A program made the translations under genes and the position numbers. The notes beneath the pieces are model-generated. The model saw only the letters and a list, made by a program, of their open reading frames with translations. It was not told the DNA's origin and did no database searches. DNA of 64,000 nucleotides, from the NCBI GenBank assembly GCA_003132405.1, contig PKXQ01000107.1, positions 117,602 through 181,601 of the forward strand. The letters run 5' to 3'. Below are positions 7,285-14,929 of this stretch, one piece after another. The stretch is from Acidobacteriaceae bacterium (GTDB lineage Bacteria > Acidobacteriota > Terriglobia > Terriglobales > Acidobacteriaceae). The first letter of the stretch is position 1. Each line of letters begins with the position of its first letter.

Positions 7285-8211
7285 CTAGCGACGACTCTTC
7301 ATGGCCTCGAACAGCCAAGACAGGTCGTTGGTGACTTTTTCGATCTTGTTATCGATCAGGCATTGCGTGCTGAGCGAGTACTTGCCTTCGTTGTTCACAC
7401 TGATTGTGATCGTGCCATCTTTCCGCGTTGTCATCCGCCGCCGCGTCGCCCCATCGGGAAACGTCCTTCCGAGGGCATATGCTTCTTGGGAATAACGGTC
7501 GTCGATATGCTCATCGTAGTTGTGAATGGAGACGATGTTCAGGATCGGCTTTCCCATCGCGGCGTACAGAGCTTCGGAGAAGCCTGACTGATGGCCGTGG
7601 TGCGAAGTGATATAGAAGTCCACACCATTGACCTCTTCTTTGAATTTGGGTCGGAGCTTGAGCAGAGCTTCCCACCCGGACGTTTCCATGTCGCCGCCGA
7701 ATAGAAACTTCTCCTGATGCTCAGTCCCAGTGAACGTGGCAACCGTCACGATGCTCGAATTGTTGATGTACTTGGTTTCGTCAATCGCCTTCGCTTCATC
7801 GGGCGAGAGCATGAATGATTTGATCGTCATGCCCCAATCCGGCCAAGCCACGGGCGTCGTGTTGTACGTGTTTTGCCAGTCCCGGTACGTGTCGAGGTTG
7901 TCGTAGTCGGCCTCGGCGGTCTTGACATCCTCCCAGTCGTATTTCTGCCTGAGCAGGAGCGCGGGCGGGCACCTTTCCTGCACCGTCTCCACGTCCCCAA
8001 TGTGATCGTCGTGAGGATGCGTGACGATCAATTTTGTCAGGGCGTGACCGTCCCAAGGCACTATGGTGGGAAGTTCTTTCTCCACGAGGTACAGAGCGGG
8101 TGAGAACTTTCCGGTACAGCCGCAATCAATGAGCACGCCGTAGTTTGTGGGCGTCCGTATAAACGCGGACGCCCCATGTTCAACATCGAAGACAACCACC
8201 TTCATTCCCAT
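7285..8211 (-). CDS. MBL-fold metallohydrolase, ComEC/Rec2-like
   Basis: This 308-residue cytoplasmic protein has a complete metallo-beta-lactamase fold. The metal-binding motif THPHDDH is at residues 64-70, followed by the strand-end FGGDME and SHHGH near residue 205, which supply the remaining ligands. The order and the short spacing resemble the hydrolase domain of ComEC/Rec2, here free-standing and without membrane helices. Such stand-alone proteins may be nucleases or phosphodiesterases. The substrate is unknown. The start at 8211 follows GGAGAGGTGA; an ATG two codons later is also possible. It is followed on the same strand by the 54-residue gene. Confidence 0.8.
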   Translation of the reverse strand: MGMKVVVFDVEHGASAFIRTPTNYGVLIDCGCTGKFSPALYLVEKELPTIVPWDGHALTKLIVTHPHDDHIGDVETVQERCPPALLLRQKYDWEDVKTAEADYDNLDTYRDWQNTYNTTPVAWPDWGMTIKSFMLSPDEAKAIDETKYINNSSIVTVATFTGTEHQEKFLFGGDMETSGWEALLKLRPKFKEEVNGVDFYITSHHGHQSGFSEALYAAMGKPILNIVSIHNYDEHIDDRYSQEAYALGRTFPDGATRRRMTTRKDGTITISVNNEGKYSLSTQCLIDNKIEKVTNDLSWLFEAMKSRR

Positions 8212-8226
8212 GACATCACCTCTCCT

Positions 8227-8517
8227 TTACTTAGCTGCTGTCGCAGCGGTTTTGACTTCAGGAACGCTTGCCAAGTAAGCATGAAACACTGGCGTCTCGG
8301 ACAACACTCGGAATCTCGTCATCCGTACCCAGAAAATGCCTCCTACGAGGAACAGAAGAACCACTCCGCAAAATAGAAAGCCCACGTGATAAGCAACAGA
8401 GAGATGAAGGTCACGGGTGATTCGGTCCAGTGGGGCCAAGGCAAAAATGGAAACCACGATCATGCCTCGTGCTAGATCAGAATTGGCGACGAACAGATCC
8501 CGCTTTGCGAAAGCACC
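8227..8517 (-). pseudogene. C-terminal piece of a membrane protein, 5' end lost
   Basis: The last ~95 residues of a leftward frame contain two clear hydrophobic segments (around VAYHVGFLFCGVVLLFLVGG and ARGMIVVSIFAL) and an ordinary tail ending in TAATAAK. Further upstream the same frame runs antisense to the serine-recombinase remnant, and the residues there look random. I therefore read the intact part as ending near 8510, where the recombinase sequence begins. This is probably the surviving 3' end of a gene cut by the insertion. The family is not recognised. Confidence 0.4.
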
Positions 8518-8886
8518 TTGGATTCGGGTCAACTTCTGCGTGCCAAGCTCCGCGGCGAGGTGAGCCAACCCGACTATGTCCAGGCAAACTCTGACTTTGA
8601 TAATGAAATCGACGCCATCACAAAGGAGTTGACTGCCAGTCACTCGCAGCATGGAACCCTCGACGCCTTTCTGCGCTTCTCGAAGCTGATGCTGGTAGAC
8701 ATAGCAACTGCTTGGCAGCGAGCAGACGTTGAGCAACGGGTGCGTGTTCAAAATTTCTTGTTCCAGGATGGAATTAGCTACGAAAAAAACCAAAGATTTT
8801 TGAACACCGCTAACGCTACGTTATTTCAACAACTACGGGCCCTCGCGCACTGCAAGGGAGGATTTGGCGTCCCCGACGGGATTTGA
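8518..8886 (+). pseudogene. Large serine recombinase, C-terminal remnant
   Basis: About 120 residues match the C-terminal region of large serine site-specific recombinases found in mobile elements: LLRAKLRGEVSQPDY, then LDAFLRFSKLMLVDIATAW, then QRVRVQNFLF and LFQQLRALA. The catalytic resolvase domain and the recombinase domain are missing; a stop lies upstream at about 8473. The frame ends GVPDGI and its stop codon lies inside the tRNA-Glu fragment that begins at 8865. That is what is expected when the recombinase gene abuts the attachment site. It is a relic of an integrated element and cannot be active. Confidence 0.7.
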
Positions 8887-8911
8887 ACCCGTGTTACCGC
8901 CGTGAAAGGGC
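8865..8911 (-). tRNA. tRNA-Glu 3' fragment (att-site scar)
   Basis: Read on the - strand, this gives the 3' part of tRNA-Glu(UUC): most of the anticodon arm (loop CTTTCAC), the T arm with GGTTCAAATCC, the 3' acceptor strand and CCA. The 5' part (D arm and 5' acceptor strand) is absent; similarity stops abruptly at 8911. It is not a functional tRNA. A 3' tRNA fragment next to a recombinase gene is the usual signature of an attachment site (attL or attR) left by integration into a tRNA gene. Confidence 0.7.
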
Positions 8912-9153
8912 GCTGACAGACTGTATCACGTTGTAATTGCAAGGCAGCGGTCGCAACGCAACGCCCTGTAAGGAACCAGTGAGAGCACAATGTAACAGAC
9001 TTTGGTTGTACCGTCCTTGTACCGCGAGTCTTGGCACGGCAAGTCTAAGAACTGTCAAGGGCCAAAGGAGATCGCGCACAGCTTCTCGAAGCTGGAGGCG
9101 AGCGTATGTGGAAAGCCTTGATGGCAGAATTAACAAGCATTCCATCTCGGTTC

Positions 9154-9305
9154 ACCTGCCCAATCAGCCGAAGAATACGCAGCGCCCGCTACGAGAATGA
9201 AGAATCCCAGGCGGCTGGCCAAGAACCCCAAACCGATTGACACGAGAAACGAACCGACATACAGGGGATTGCGGACGACCCGCGGGTTACACGGGAGAAG
9301 TTGAA
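9154..9305 (-). pseudogene. Isoprenylcysteine methyltransferase-like fragment
   Basis: On the - strand a ~45-residue stretch carries RVVRNPLYVGSFLV followed by a hydrophobic segment (LGFLASRLGFFILVAGA). RNPxY with adjoining membrane helices is the signature of the isoprenylcysteine carboxyl methyltransferase / phospholipid methyltransferase group. No start and no complete domain can be found on either side, so it is a relic. It lies between the tRNA-Glu scar and the DUF6259-type hydrolase gene, and probably was damaged by the same rearrangement. Confidence 0.45.
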
Positions 9306-9447
9306 AACATGGACGCGCACTGAGAGCAAGCTTCGAAGCTACCGCAGAAATTCTGTAATGTTGTCAATGACTCCTGTAAACCAAAGTGTTTGACTGATTC
9401 CCCCACATCAGATATCAAGAAACGCTAGCACGGTCCGTCGGCGATCG

Positions 9448-11418
9448 ATGGCGCATGGCCGTCGACACATTTTGTCCGCAGGCCCGACAATCAGGGACAT
9501 CGATTGGAGAAAAACGCGATTGTGGTCCCGTAGGCAATTCGCCAAAGCTATTTATGGAGCTACCTCCTGGGGATTGGTTTCCCATCCTCTTTTAGCTAGG
9601 GGCATGCAGGCGCCCACTGGCGGCCTGCGGGTGGACGGCCATCGGATTCTGGCGGGTACTCGGGACTTGGAAGTTGAGTTTGTAGGCCTGGGCATTGCTC
9701 GAATTCATGACCGGCTGACCGGAAAAGAGTACTTAAATACGGTCCCCACCGCACATCTGCTGTTAAGGCATAAGTCCAATGAAGGAGTATTGACCGAGGC
9801 GGAGCTGACGCAGATTCGTCAGATTTCACCGCGGGAAGTGGAGATTGAATACAAGCCATTGTCCACGGGTTTGCCGGGGGCAAAGGTGATTGGGCGGGTC
9901 AGTGTTTCGGACGACGCCGTCACGTTTGGAGCGGACGTCAAGTTGAACCAACCGGGGCTGACCGAGGTTTTGCATCCTCTTCGTGAGCTGGACAACCGAA
10001 ATGAGGTGATGCTTCCGGTATTGGGAGGCGTACGTTTTACGGGGTCTGATCATCCTCAACTCTTCCTGGATCCTTCCAGCGTGGAGAGCCTGCTGGCAGC
10101 GCCCAAGCGGAAGAACAAGGAGGTTTTTACCTGGCCTAACCTGCTGTCGGGATGTTTTTTGTTTTACAAAGCCGGAAACAGCGGCTTCTGGCTGCGCTCC
10201 GAGGATGAGATGCAGCGCTTCAAGGCCGCGTATCTTGACCAAACCGAGCGGACTTTCAACGTAAGCGTGGGATCACAGGTGGCGGGAGCCACTGACGAAT
10301 GCCGTGCATTCTCCGGCGCCTCCTGGAAGCTTGGGGTATTCGGCCAGGACTGGGAACGGAAGCTCGACGACTATGTGGAATACCTGAGAGCAAAATCTCC
10401 GGCGTGGGCATATCAGAAAAATACCATTCCGTGGGTAAATGACGTCCGCCTGGTTTTGAATCAGTTCAAGGTGGTTGAGCAGGATCCCAGTGGGCAGGTT
10501 CACGATAACCCGGCCTTACTGAAAACCGATCTGGAACTCGTGAAACGGTTGAGCGATTTGATCCGCCCTCAACAAGTCATCATTTATGCCTTTCAGTGGC
10601 AGCTTATACCTTTTGAAGTCGGAGCTGGAGTCGGGTATCCCGACTGGACACCGTCTCCCCTGTTCGTGAAGCTTGCGGTTGAGGCAAGGAAGATGGGATA
10701 CCACGTGATGCCCCATCTGAACTATTTCGCCATCAGCCCGAAAAACACCCACTATCAGGATTTTGAACCTTACATTTTGCGCGAACCCACGACTGGCAAG
10801 AAACTGGGCTGGTTGCTGAATGAAGAGAAAAAACAAGGACTGGCTTACCTCCATCCCGCGGCGCCAGGGTGGTTCGAACTGCAAATGGCACTCGTCAAAC
10901 AGATGCTGGCAGCAGTTCCGGTCGACGCCATCTTCTGGGATCAGACTCTGAATCTCCTGAACGCGCAAAACGTGGTTGTGAATGGGAAGACGACCATCCA
11001 AGCCTCGATCGATTTTCTTCGCGGGTTTCGTGAGGCTTTCCCGGCCCTGGCTTTTGGCGGGGAAGGGGTAACCGAAATAACAGTTCCCTATCAGGATTTT
11101 GTCCAGGCCCACACACCAGGCCTCTATGCCTTGACTAACGGTGATCCCGGCAACACCAAGGGTTTTCACTGGGGGTTGAACCCGCAGACACTTTCCATGC
11201 GGGCTCCCATGATTAGCCGGTTGTATTCGAAGTTCACGCAAGTGGTCGGTTTTGCCGCGGAACCCGACGTGCGAAGCCCCAGTTTTTCGGATTGGATACA
11301 TCTGCAGAAACAGTACCAACTGGTGACGGCTATTGAAGGATTGTCAATGAAGGACCTGGACGATCCCCAGGGATTTGCGGCGCAGACAATCCGAGGACTG
11401 GCCAATTCCCGCCCGTGA
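9448..11418 (+). CDS. DUF6259-like glycoside hydrolase, Tat-exported
   Basis: This is a 656-residue protein. A twin-arginine-like motif (SRRQFAKA, residues 28-35) and a hydrophobic stretch suggest export by Tat. An N-terminal beta-rich domain (about 55-320) is followed by a TIM-barrel-like region with IIYAFQWQ, GYHVMPHLNYFA, VDAIFWDQT and ALAFGGEGVTE. This resembles DUF6259 proteins, which are thought to be glycoside hydrolases. A likely catalytic pair is the Asp of FWDQ and the Glu of GGEG. The C-terminus ends abruptly where the decayed SDR sequence begins, so the terminal domain may be lost. The substrate is unknown. It heads a run of carbohydrate genes. Confidence 0.65.
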   Translation: MAHGRRHILSAGPTIRDIDWRKTRLWSRRQFAKAIYGATSWGLVSHPLLARGMQAPTGGLRVDGHRILAGTRDLEVEFVGLGIARIHDRLTGKEYLNTVPTAHLLLRHKSNEGVLTEAELTQIRQISPREVEIEYKPLSTGLPGAKVIGRVSVSDDAVTFGADVKLNQPGLTEVLHPLRELDNRNEVMLPVLGGVRFTGSDHPQLFLDPSSVESLLAAPKRKNKEVFTWPNLLSGCFLFYKAGNSGFWLRSEDEMQRFKAAYLDQTERTFNVSVGSQVAGATDECRAFSGASWKLGVFGQDWERKLDDYVEYLRAKSPAWAYQKNTIPWVNDVRLVLNQFKVVEQDPSGQVHDNPALLKTDLELVKRLSDLIRPQQVIIYAFQWQLIPFEVGAGVGYPDWTPSPLFVKLAVEARKMGYHVMPHLNYFAISPKNTHYQDFEPYILREPTTGKKLGWLLNEEKKQGLAYLHPAAPGWFELQMALVKQMLAAVPVDAIFWDQTLNLLNAQNVVVNGKTTIQASIDFLRGFREAFPALAFGGEGVTEITVPYQDFVQAHTPGLYALTNGDPGNTKGFHWGLNPQTLSMRAPMISRLYSKFTQVVGFAAEPDVRSPSFSDWIHLQKQYQLVTAIEGLSMKDLDDPQGFAAQTIRGLANSRP

Positions 11419-11435
11419 ATGTTGTCTCGGAATTT

Positions 11436-12140
11436 CCGGACCGGCGCACATCGAGGAGCCGCTGACGAGGGCGCGAAAGTTGTTATTGCCGACGTGTACG
11501 CCATCGCGGGGCAGAAAACCGCATCGGACATCAAACAAAAAAAGGCGCGGCTCATTTCTTGCGTGCTGACATTTCTCAGGAAGAGCAGGCGCGCGCGATC
11601 GCGGACGAAACCGTAAGAGTTTTTGGGAAGGTGGACATTCTAGTGAACGTGGCCGTATTTGTGCTGAAGGGCATCGACGCTTCAGTGGAAGACCGGCGAC
11701 GTTCGCCAGGTGTCAACGTGATTGGCACATCTCACCAAGTACGCCATCGAACCGATGAAGAAGGGCGGTGGCGGAACCATTGTCAATTTGGCCTCCATCT
11801 CGAGCTGGGTGACGCAGGCGAACCTCATCACCTACAGCGCCACGAAGGCCGCGCTTCTGCAAATGACACGCAACATGGCCATGGATTCTGCCGCCCACAA
11901 TATCCGCGTCAATTGCGTTTGTCCCGGCAGCATCATAACCTCGACGACTTACCAGTACATGGAAGAGACCGGAAAAACACTCGAGCAGGTCGACGCCGAG
12001 GAGGGGGGCAAAGACTTTGTTAAACCGCGCGGGGAAGGCGAGCGAAGCCGCTTCTGCGATTTTATTCTTGGCATCAGACGAAGCTTCCTACATAACCGGC
12101 GCCCATTTTGATGGTAGATGGTGGCTACACAGCAATGTAG
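11436..12140 (+). pseudogene. SDR dehydrogenase, decayed copy of the 51716 gene
   Basis: This is a broken paralogue of the intact short-chain dehydrogenase at 51716-52477. Matching pieces occur in successive frames: GAKVVIADV and TASDIKQKK, then FGKVDILVN, then GTIVNLASISSW with YSATKAALLQM (the YxxxK catalytic pair), then SYITG. The Rossmann start (TGAGSGIG in the other copy) has been replaced by sequence joined to the preceding hydrolase gene, and at least three frameshifts follow. The stop at 12138-12140 aligns with the stop of the intact copy. The downstream epimerase is duplicated in the same order. Confidence 0.85.
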
Positions 12141-12170
12141 TTCTGATGTAACCCTGGGGGTAAATACCAC

Positions 12171-13178
12171 GTGCAAAACATGGAACCGTCTTCGAACAGC
12201 CGGCGCTTTCTTATAACCGGAGCCAAAGGGTTTATTGGCGCATGGGTCGTCAAGAATTTGGTAGAGCGTGGCGATCGACCCTGGATTTTCGATGTCGATC
12301 GCGAGTCCCACCGCTTGCGGAGGCTGTTGTCCGACGACGCGATGGCCAGCGTCTCCTTCGTCGCCGGCGAGATCGCTCGTTTGGAAGAACTCGACCGGGC
12401 CGTGGCGGGGAACGGCATTACGCATGTGATTCACCTCGCGGCACTTCAGGTGCCGGCATGCGCCGCCAACCCACAACTGGGCGCGCAAACCAACGTTCTC
12501 GGTACATTGAACGTGTTTGAGGTGGCGCGTCGCCGCCGCGATTTGGTGAAGCACATTGTTTATGCCAGCTCGGCCGCCGTTTTTGGTCCCGAGGAATTCT
12601 ATGGGACCGCGACCGTGCGGGAGGGCGCGCCGCTTGAGCCGGGTACTCACTATGGTGTCTTCAAACAATGTAATGAAGGAAACGCTCGTGTCTACTACAA
12701 AAGCGACGGCATATCGAGCACGGGGCTGCGACCGTGGGCCGTGTACGGCGTCGGACGCGATGTCGGACTGACCTCAGACCCCACCAAGGCAATTAAAGCT
12801 GGGGTTGTCGGGCGTGACTATACCATCCGCTTCACAGGAGGGCTCGACCTGCAATATGTAGACGACACCGCTAAAACTTTCTTACGATGCGCCGAGGGGG
12901 AGCTTCCCGGAGCCCGTGTTTATACGCTGCGCGGCACCGTTACTCAAATGCCCGATTTCATCGCCGCCCTCGAGCGCGACAATCCACGCGCGCATGGCCG
13001 CATCAAAGCTGTTGGCCCGCAGCTTCCCATCGCATACGACCTGGACAACAGTGCCCTGATTCGGGACTTCCGGGACGCGCCGAACACGCCAATGGCGCAA
13101 GGAATTCGCGAAACGCGCGTGCTCTTTGAGCAGCTAAACGCAGCCGGAAGGCTCACGATCGAGGATCTGAACGCATAA
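12171..13178 (+). CDS. NAD-dependent epimerase/dehydratase, copy 1
   Basis: This 335-residue extended SDR has the nucleotide-binding motif GAKGFIG near the N-terminus, the YASS strand, and an active-site YGVFK (YxxxK). A SDPTKAIK region and a substrate-binding C-terminal half complete it, the normal length for UDP-sugar epimerase or sugar-acid dehydrogenase relatives. It starts with GTG behind GGGGG; the paralogue at 52509 also starts with GTG behind GGAGG. The two copies agree at roughly four residues in five by eye. Next to an SDR, a role in oxidising a free sugar or sugar acid is possible. The substrate cannot be named. Unlike its SDR neighbour, this copy is intact. Confidence 0.85.
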   Translation: MQNMEPSSNSRRFLITGAKGFIGAWVVKNLVERGDRPWIFDVDRESHRLRRLLSDDAMASVSFVAGEIARLEELDRAVAGNGITHVIHLAALQVPACAANPQLGAQTNVLGTLNVFEVARRRRDLVKHIVYASSAAVFGPEEFYGTATVREGAPLEPGTHYGVFKQCNEGNARVYYKSDGISSTGLRPWAVYGVGRDVGLTSDPTKAIKAGVVGRDYTIRFTGGLDLQYVDDTAKTFLRCAEGELPGARVYTLRGTVTQMPDFIAALERDNPRAHGRIKAVGPQLPIAYDLDNSALIRDFRDAPNTPMAQGIRETRVLFEQLNAAGRLTIEDLNA

Positions 13179-13208
13179 AGCAGCAGGAACGTTCGAGGTT
13201 CGCGTTCT

Positions 13209-13345
13209 TCACGGTGCCGGTTGAACTTGCCGTCGAAAAAAGTCCAGCGATTGATTCACACGTTGAGGCGTCTGCTCTTGCACCGCGGGGCTGTCCGTGA
13301 ATGAGAGTCGTGGAAGCGTCCGTCCCGGTCTCAATCTGAGGCACA
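13209..13345 (-). pseudogene. 3' remnant of a CehA-like gene
   Basis: On the - strand DSPAVQEQTPQRVNQSLDF ends at a stop at 13209. It aligns with the last residues of the CehA-like protein encoded at 53571 (DSPALKEETLRRLNQSLDY). A little upstream TTLI matches TTMI, but one base is out of frame. Its place after the epimerase is the same as in the other copy, so it marks the right end of the duplicated block. Confidence 0.75.
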
Positions 13346-13391
13346 CGCTCGGGATTCGTCTGGACCGCGCTTATTCGAAAGGAGAATTTCA

Positions 13392-14897
13392 ATGTTGAAA
13401 ACAATATCGAGGCTGACGCTCCGAGTTCTGACATTCAGCTCCGTAATACTGCTGCAAAGCCTCTGTTCGGCTGGCGAGCCACAAATGTCGGCCGTGAAAC
13501 ACACGATCCAATTGGGCCCTCTCTATGAAGTGAACCTTGAATATTTTCCAAACCACAGTCTGAAAGAGTTGTCGGAGGCGATGCCCCGTCTGGAGAAGCT
13601 GGGAATCAAAACCGTCTACCTGCTGCCGATCTTTGAATGCGCCGGCGGGGCCCAGTACGAAATAAACGACTATTACAAGATCAACCCGAGGTATGGCATT
13701 GCCGCCGACCTCAAGGAAATGATCTCAGTCGCACACCGGCACGACATAAGCGTGCTGCTCGATTTCGTCACTTCAGTCGTGCCCGAGACGAGCTATATCT
13801 TCACGAAACATCCCGAGTGGATCGTGCGGAACGCCAAGGGTGAAATGCAGAGATATGTCCCCGTTCCCGAGTGGGGGTGGGCGCCGGATTGCACCAATCC
13901 TCTGGTGATCGATTACTACATAAAGATTGCCCAATACTACGTCAAGGAGTTCGATACCGATGGCTGGAGGGTGGATTCCCCGGCGGACAACTACGACATC
14001 ACCAAGGTGCCCGGCGACCACAGCCGAATCCAGATGTTGAGGTCTTTGAGGGCGGCTATCAGCGGAGTCAAGGCTTCGGCCATTCTGATTGCCGAACTGA
14101 CCGGGCCGTCGGCACTGGTGCGGGAACTCCCGATCAAGGCGGAGCCACTCTTCGATGAGATGTGCGATGCCGCTTACAACTATCCAATCGTCGGCTTCAT
14201 GGGAGGGTCCAAACCGGGCGATTACCACTATGTTAACCCCGGCCCCTGGGGAAAATGGACCCCCACGATCATGGAGTTCGTCGTATACAACCACGCCACA
14301 TCGCGAGAGTTCGTCGAGGCGGTGACGCAACAGCCGATTCTCCACCATCGTCTTAGGGCGAATTACACCGAGAATCACGACACAGCCCGGGTCTCGGCCG
14401 GATTTCCCGACCAGCATCGCGCGCTCTTTGTGCTTATCGCCTCCATGCCCGGATTTCCCGTTGTGCATGCCGGCGAGGAGTTAGGAGATAAAACTCATCC
14501 AGAAGCGATGTATCCGGTGGCTCAAGTGGTGGACTGGAACGGCGGCGACAAAGAGCTTGAGGCTTTCTATACCCGCGTTCTGGCGGTCCGCGCCGAAAAT
14601 CCGGCGTTGCAGGATGGCAACATTGAGGATGTCTGGAAGCAGGGTGATAACGCCATCGCTTTCCTACGGAGTTCCGGCGGCAATCATGTGATCGTCGCCC
14701 TGAATTTCGGCGGCCAACCGGCCAAAAGCGTGGTGAGCATCCCGATTGAAAAACTGAACCTGGGCCCGGTATCGCAGTATCAATTGCGCGACGAACTATC
14801 CGGCAGCATAACAAAGTCGAAGGGGAAGGATTTACAGAACCTTGAAGTGGTCTTGAAACCCTACGGTTACCAGCTGATCAGCATCAAACCCATCTAG
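13392..14897 (+). CDS. Secreted GH13-family alpha-amylase-like enzyme
   Basis: This 501-residue protein has a signal peptide (hydrophobic core to about residue 26, then CSAG; possibly a lipoprotein). The GH13 barrel is clear. The nucleophile is Asp195 in GWRVD, the acid/base is Glu235 in ILIAE, and the third carboxylate is Asp330 in ENHD. A short beta-domain ends the protein. Conserved region I is unusual: it reads LLDFVTSVVPE instead of a strand ending in NH. It would hydrolyse or transfer alpha-glucosidic bonds outside the cytoplasm. The start has GGAG nine bases upstream. It is probably co-transcribed with the GH63-like gene 32 bases downstream. Confidence 0.85.
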   Translation: MLKTISRLTLRVLTFSSVILLQSLCSAGEPQMSAVKHTIQLGPLYEVNLEYFPNHSLKELSEAMPRLEKLGIKTVYLLPIFECAGGAQYEINDYYKINPRYGIAADLKEMISVAHRHDISVLLDFVTSVVPETSYIFTKHPEWIVRNAKGEMQRYVPVPEWGWAPDCTNPLVIDYYIKIAQYYVKEFDTDGWRVDSPADNYDITKVPGDHSRIQMLRSLRAAISGVKASAILIAELTGPSALVRELPIKAEPLFDEMCDAAYNYPIVGFMGGSKPGDYHYVNPGPWGKWTPTIMEFVVYNHATSREFVEAVTQQPILHHRLRANYTENHDTARVSAGFPDQHRALFVLIASMPGFPVVHAGEELGDKTHPEAMYPVAQVVDWNGGDKELEAFYTRVLAVRAENPALQDGNIEDVWKQGDNAIAFLRSSGGNHVIVALNFGGQPAKSVVSIPIEKLNLGPVSQYQLRDELSGSITKSKGKDLQNLEVVLKPYGYQLISIKPI

Positions 14898-14929
14898 GCA
14901 GCGCCAGTATTTCGAAGGGGAGTCATCAA

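Noticed and set aside
8227-8793. 188-residue leftward protein as a single intact gene
   Set aside because: Its first half lies antisense to recognisable serine-recombinase sequence; only the last ~95 residues look like real protein.
10516-11319. Long antisense frame inside the DUF6259-type hydrolase gene
   Set aside because: Overlaps a recognisable domain on the other strand and shows no protein-like pattern or start signal.
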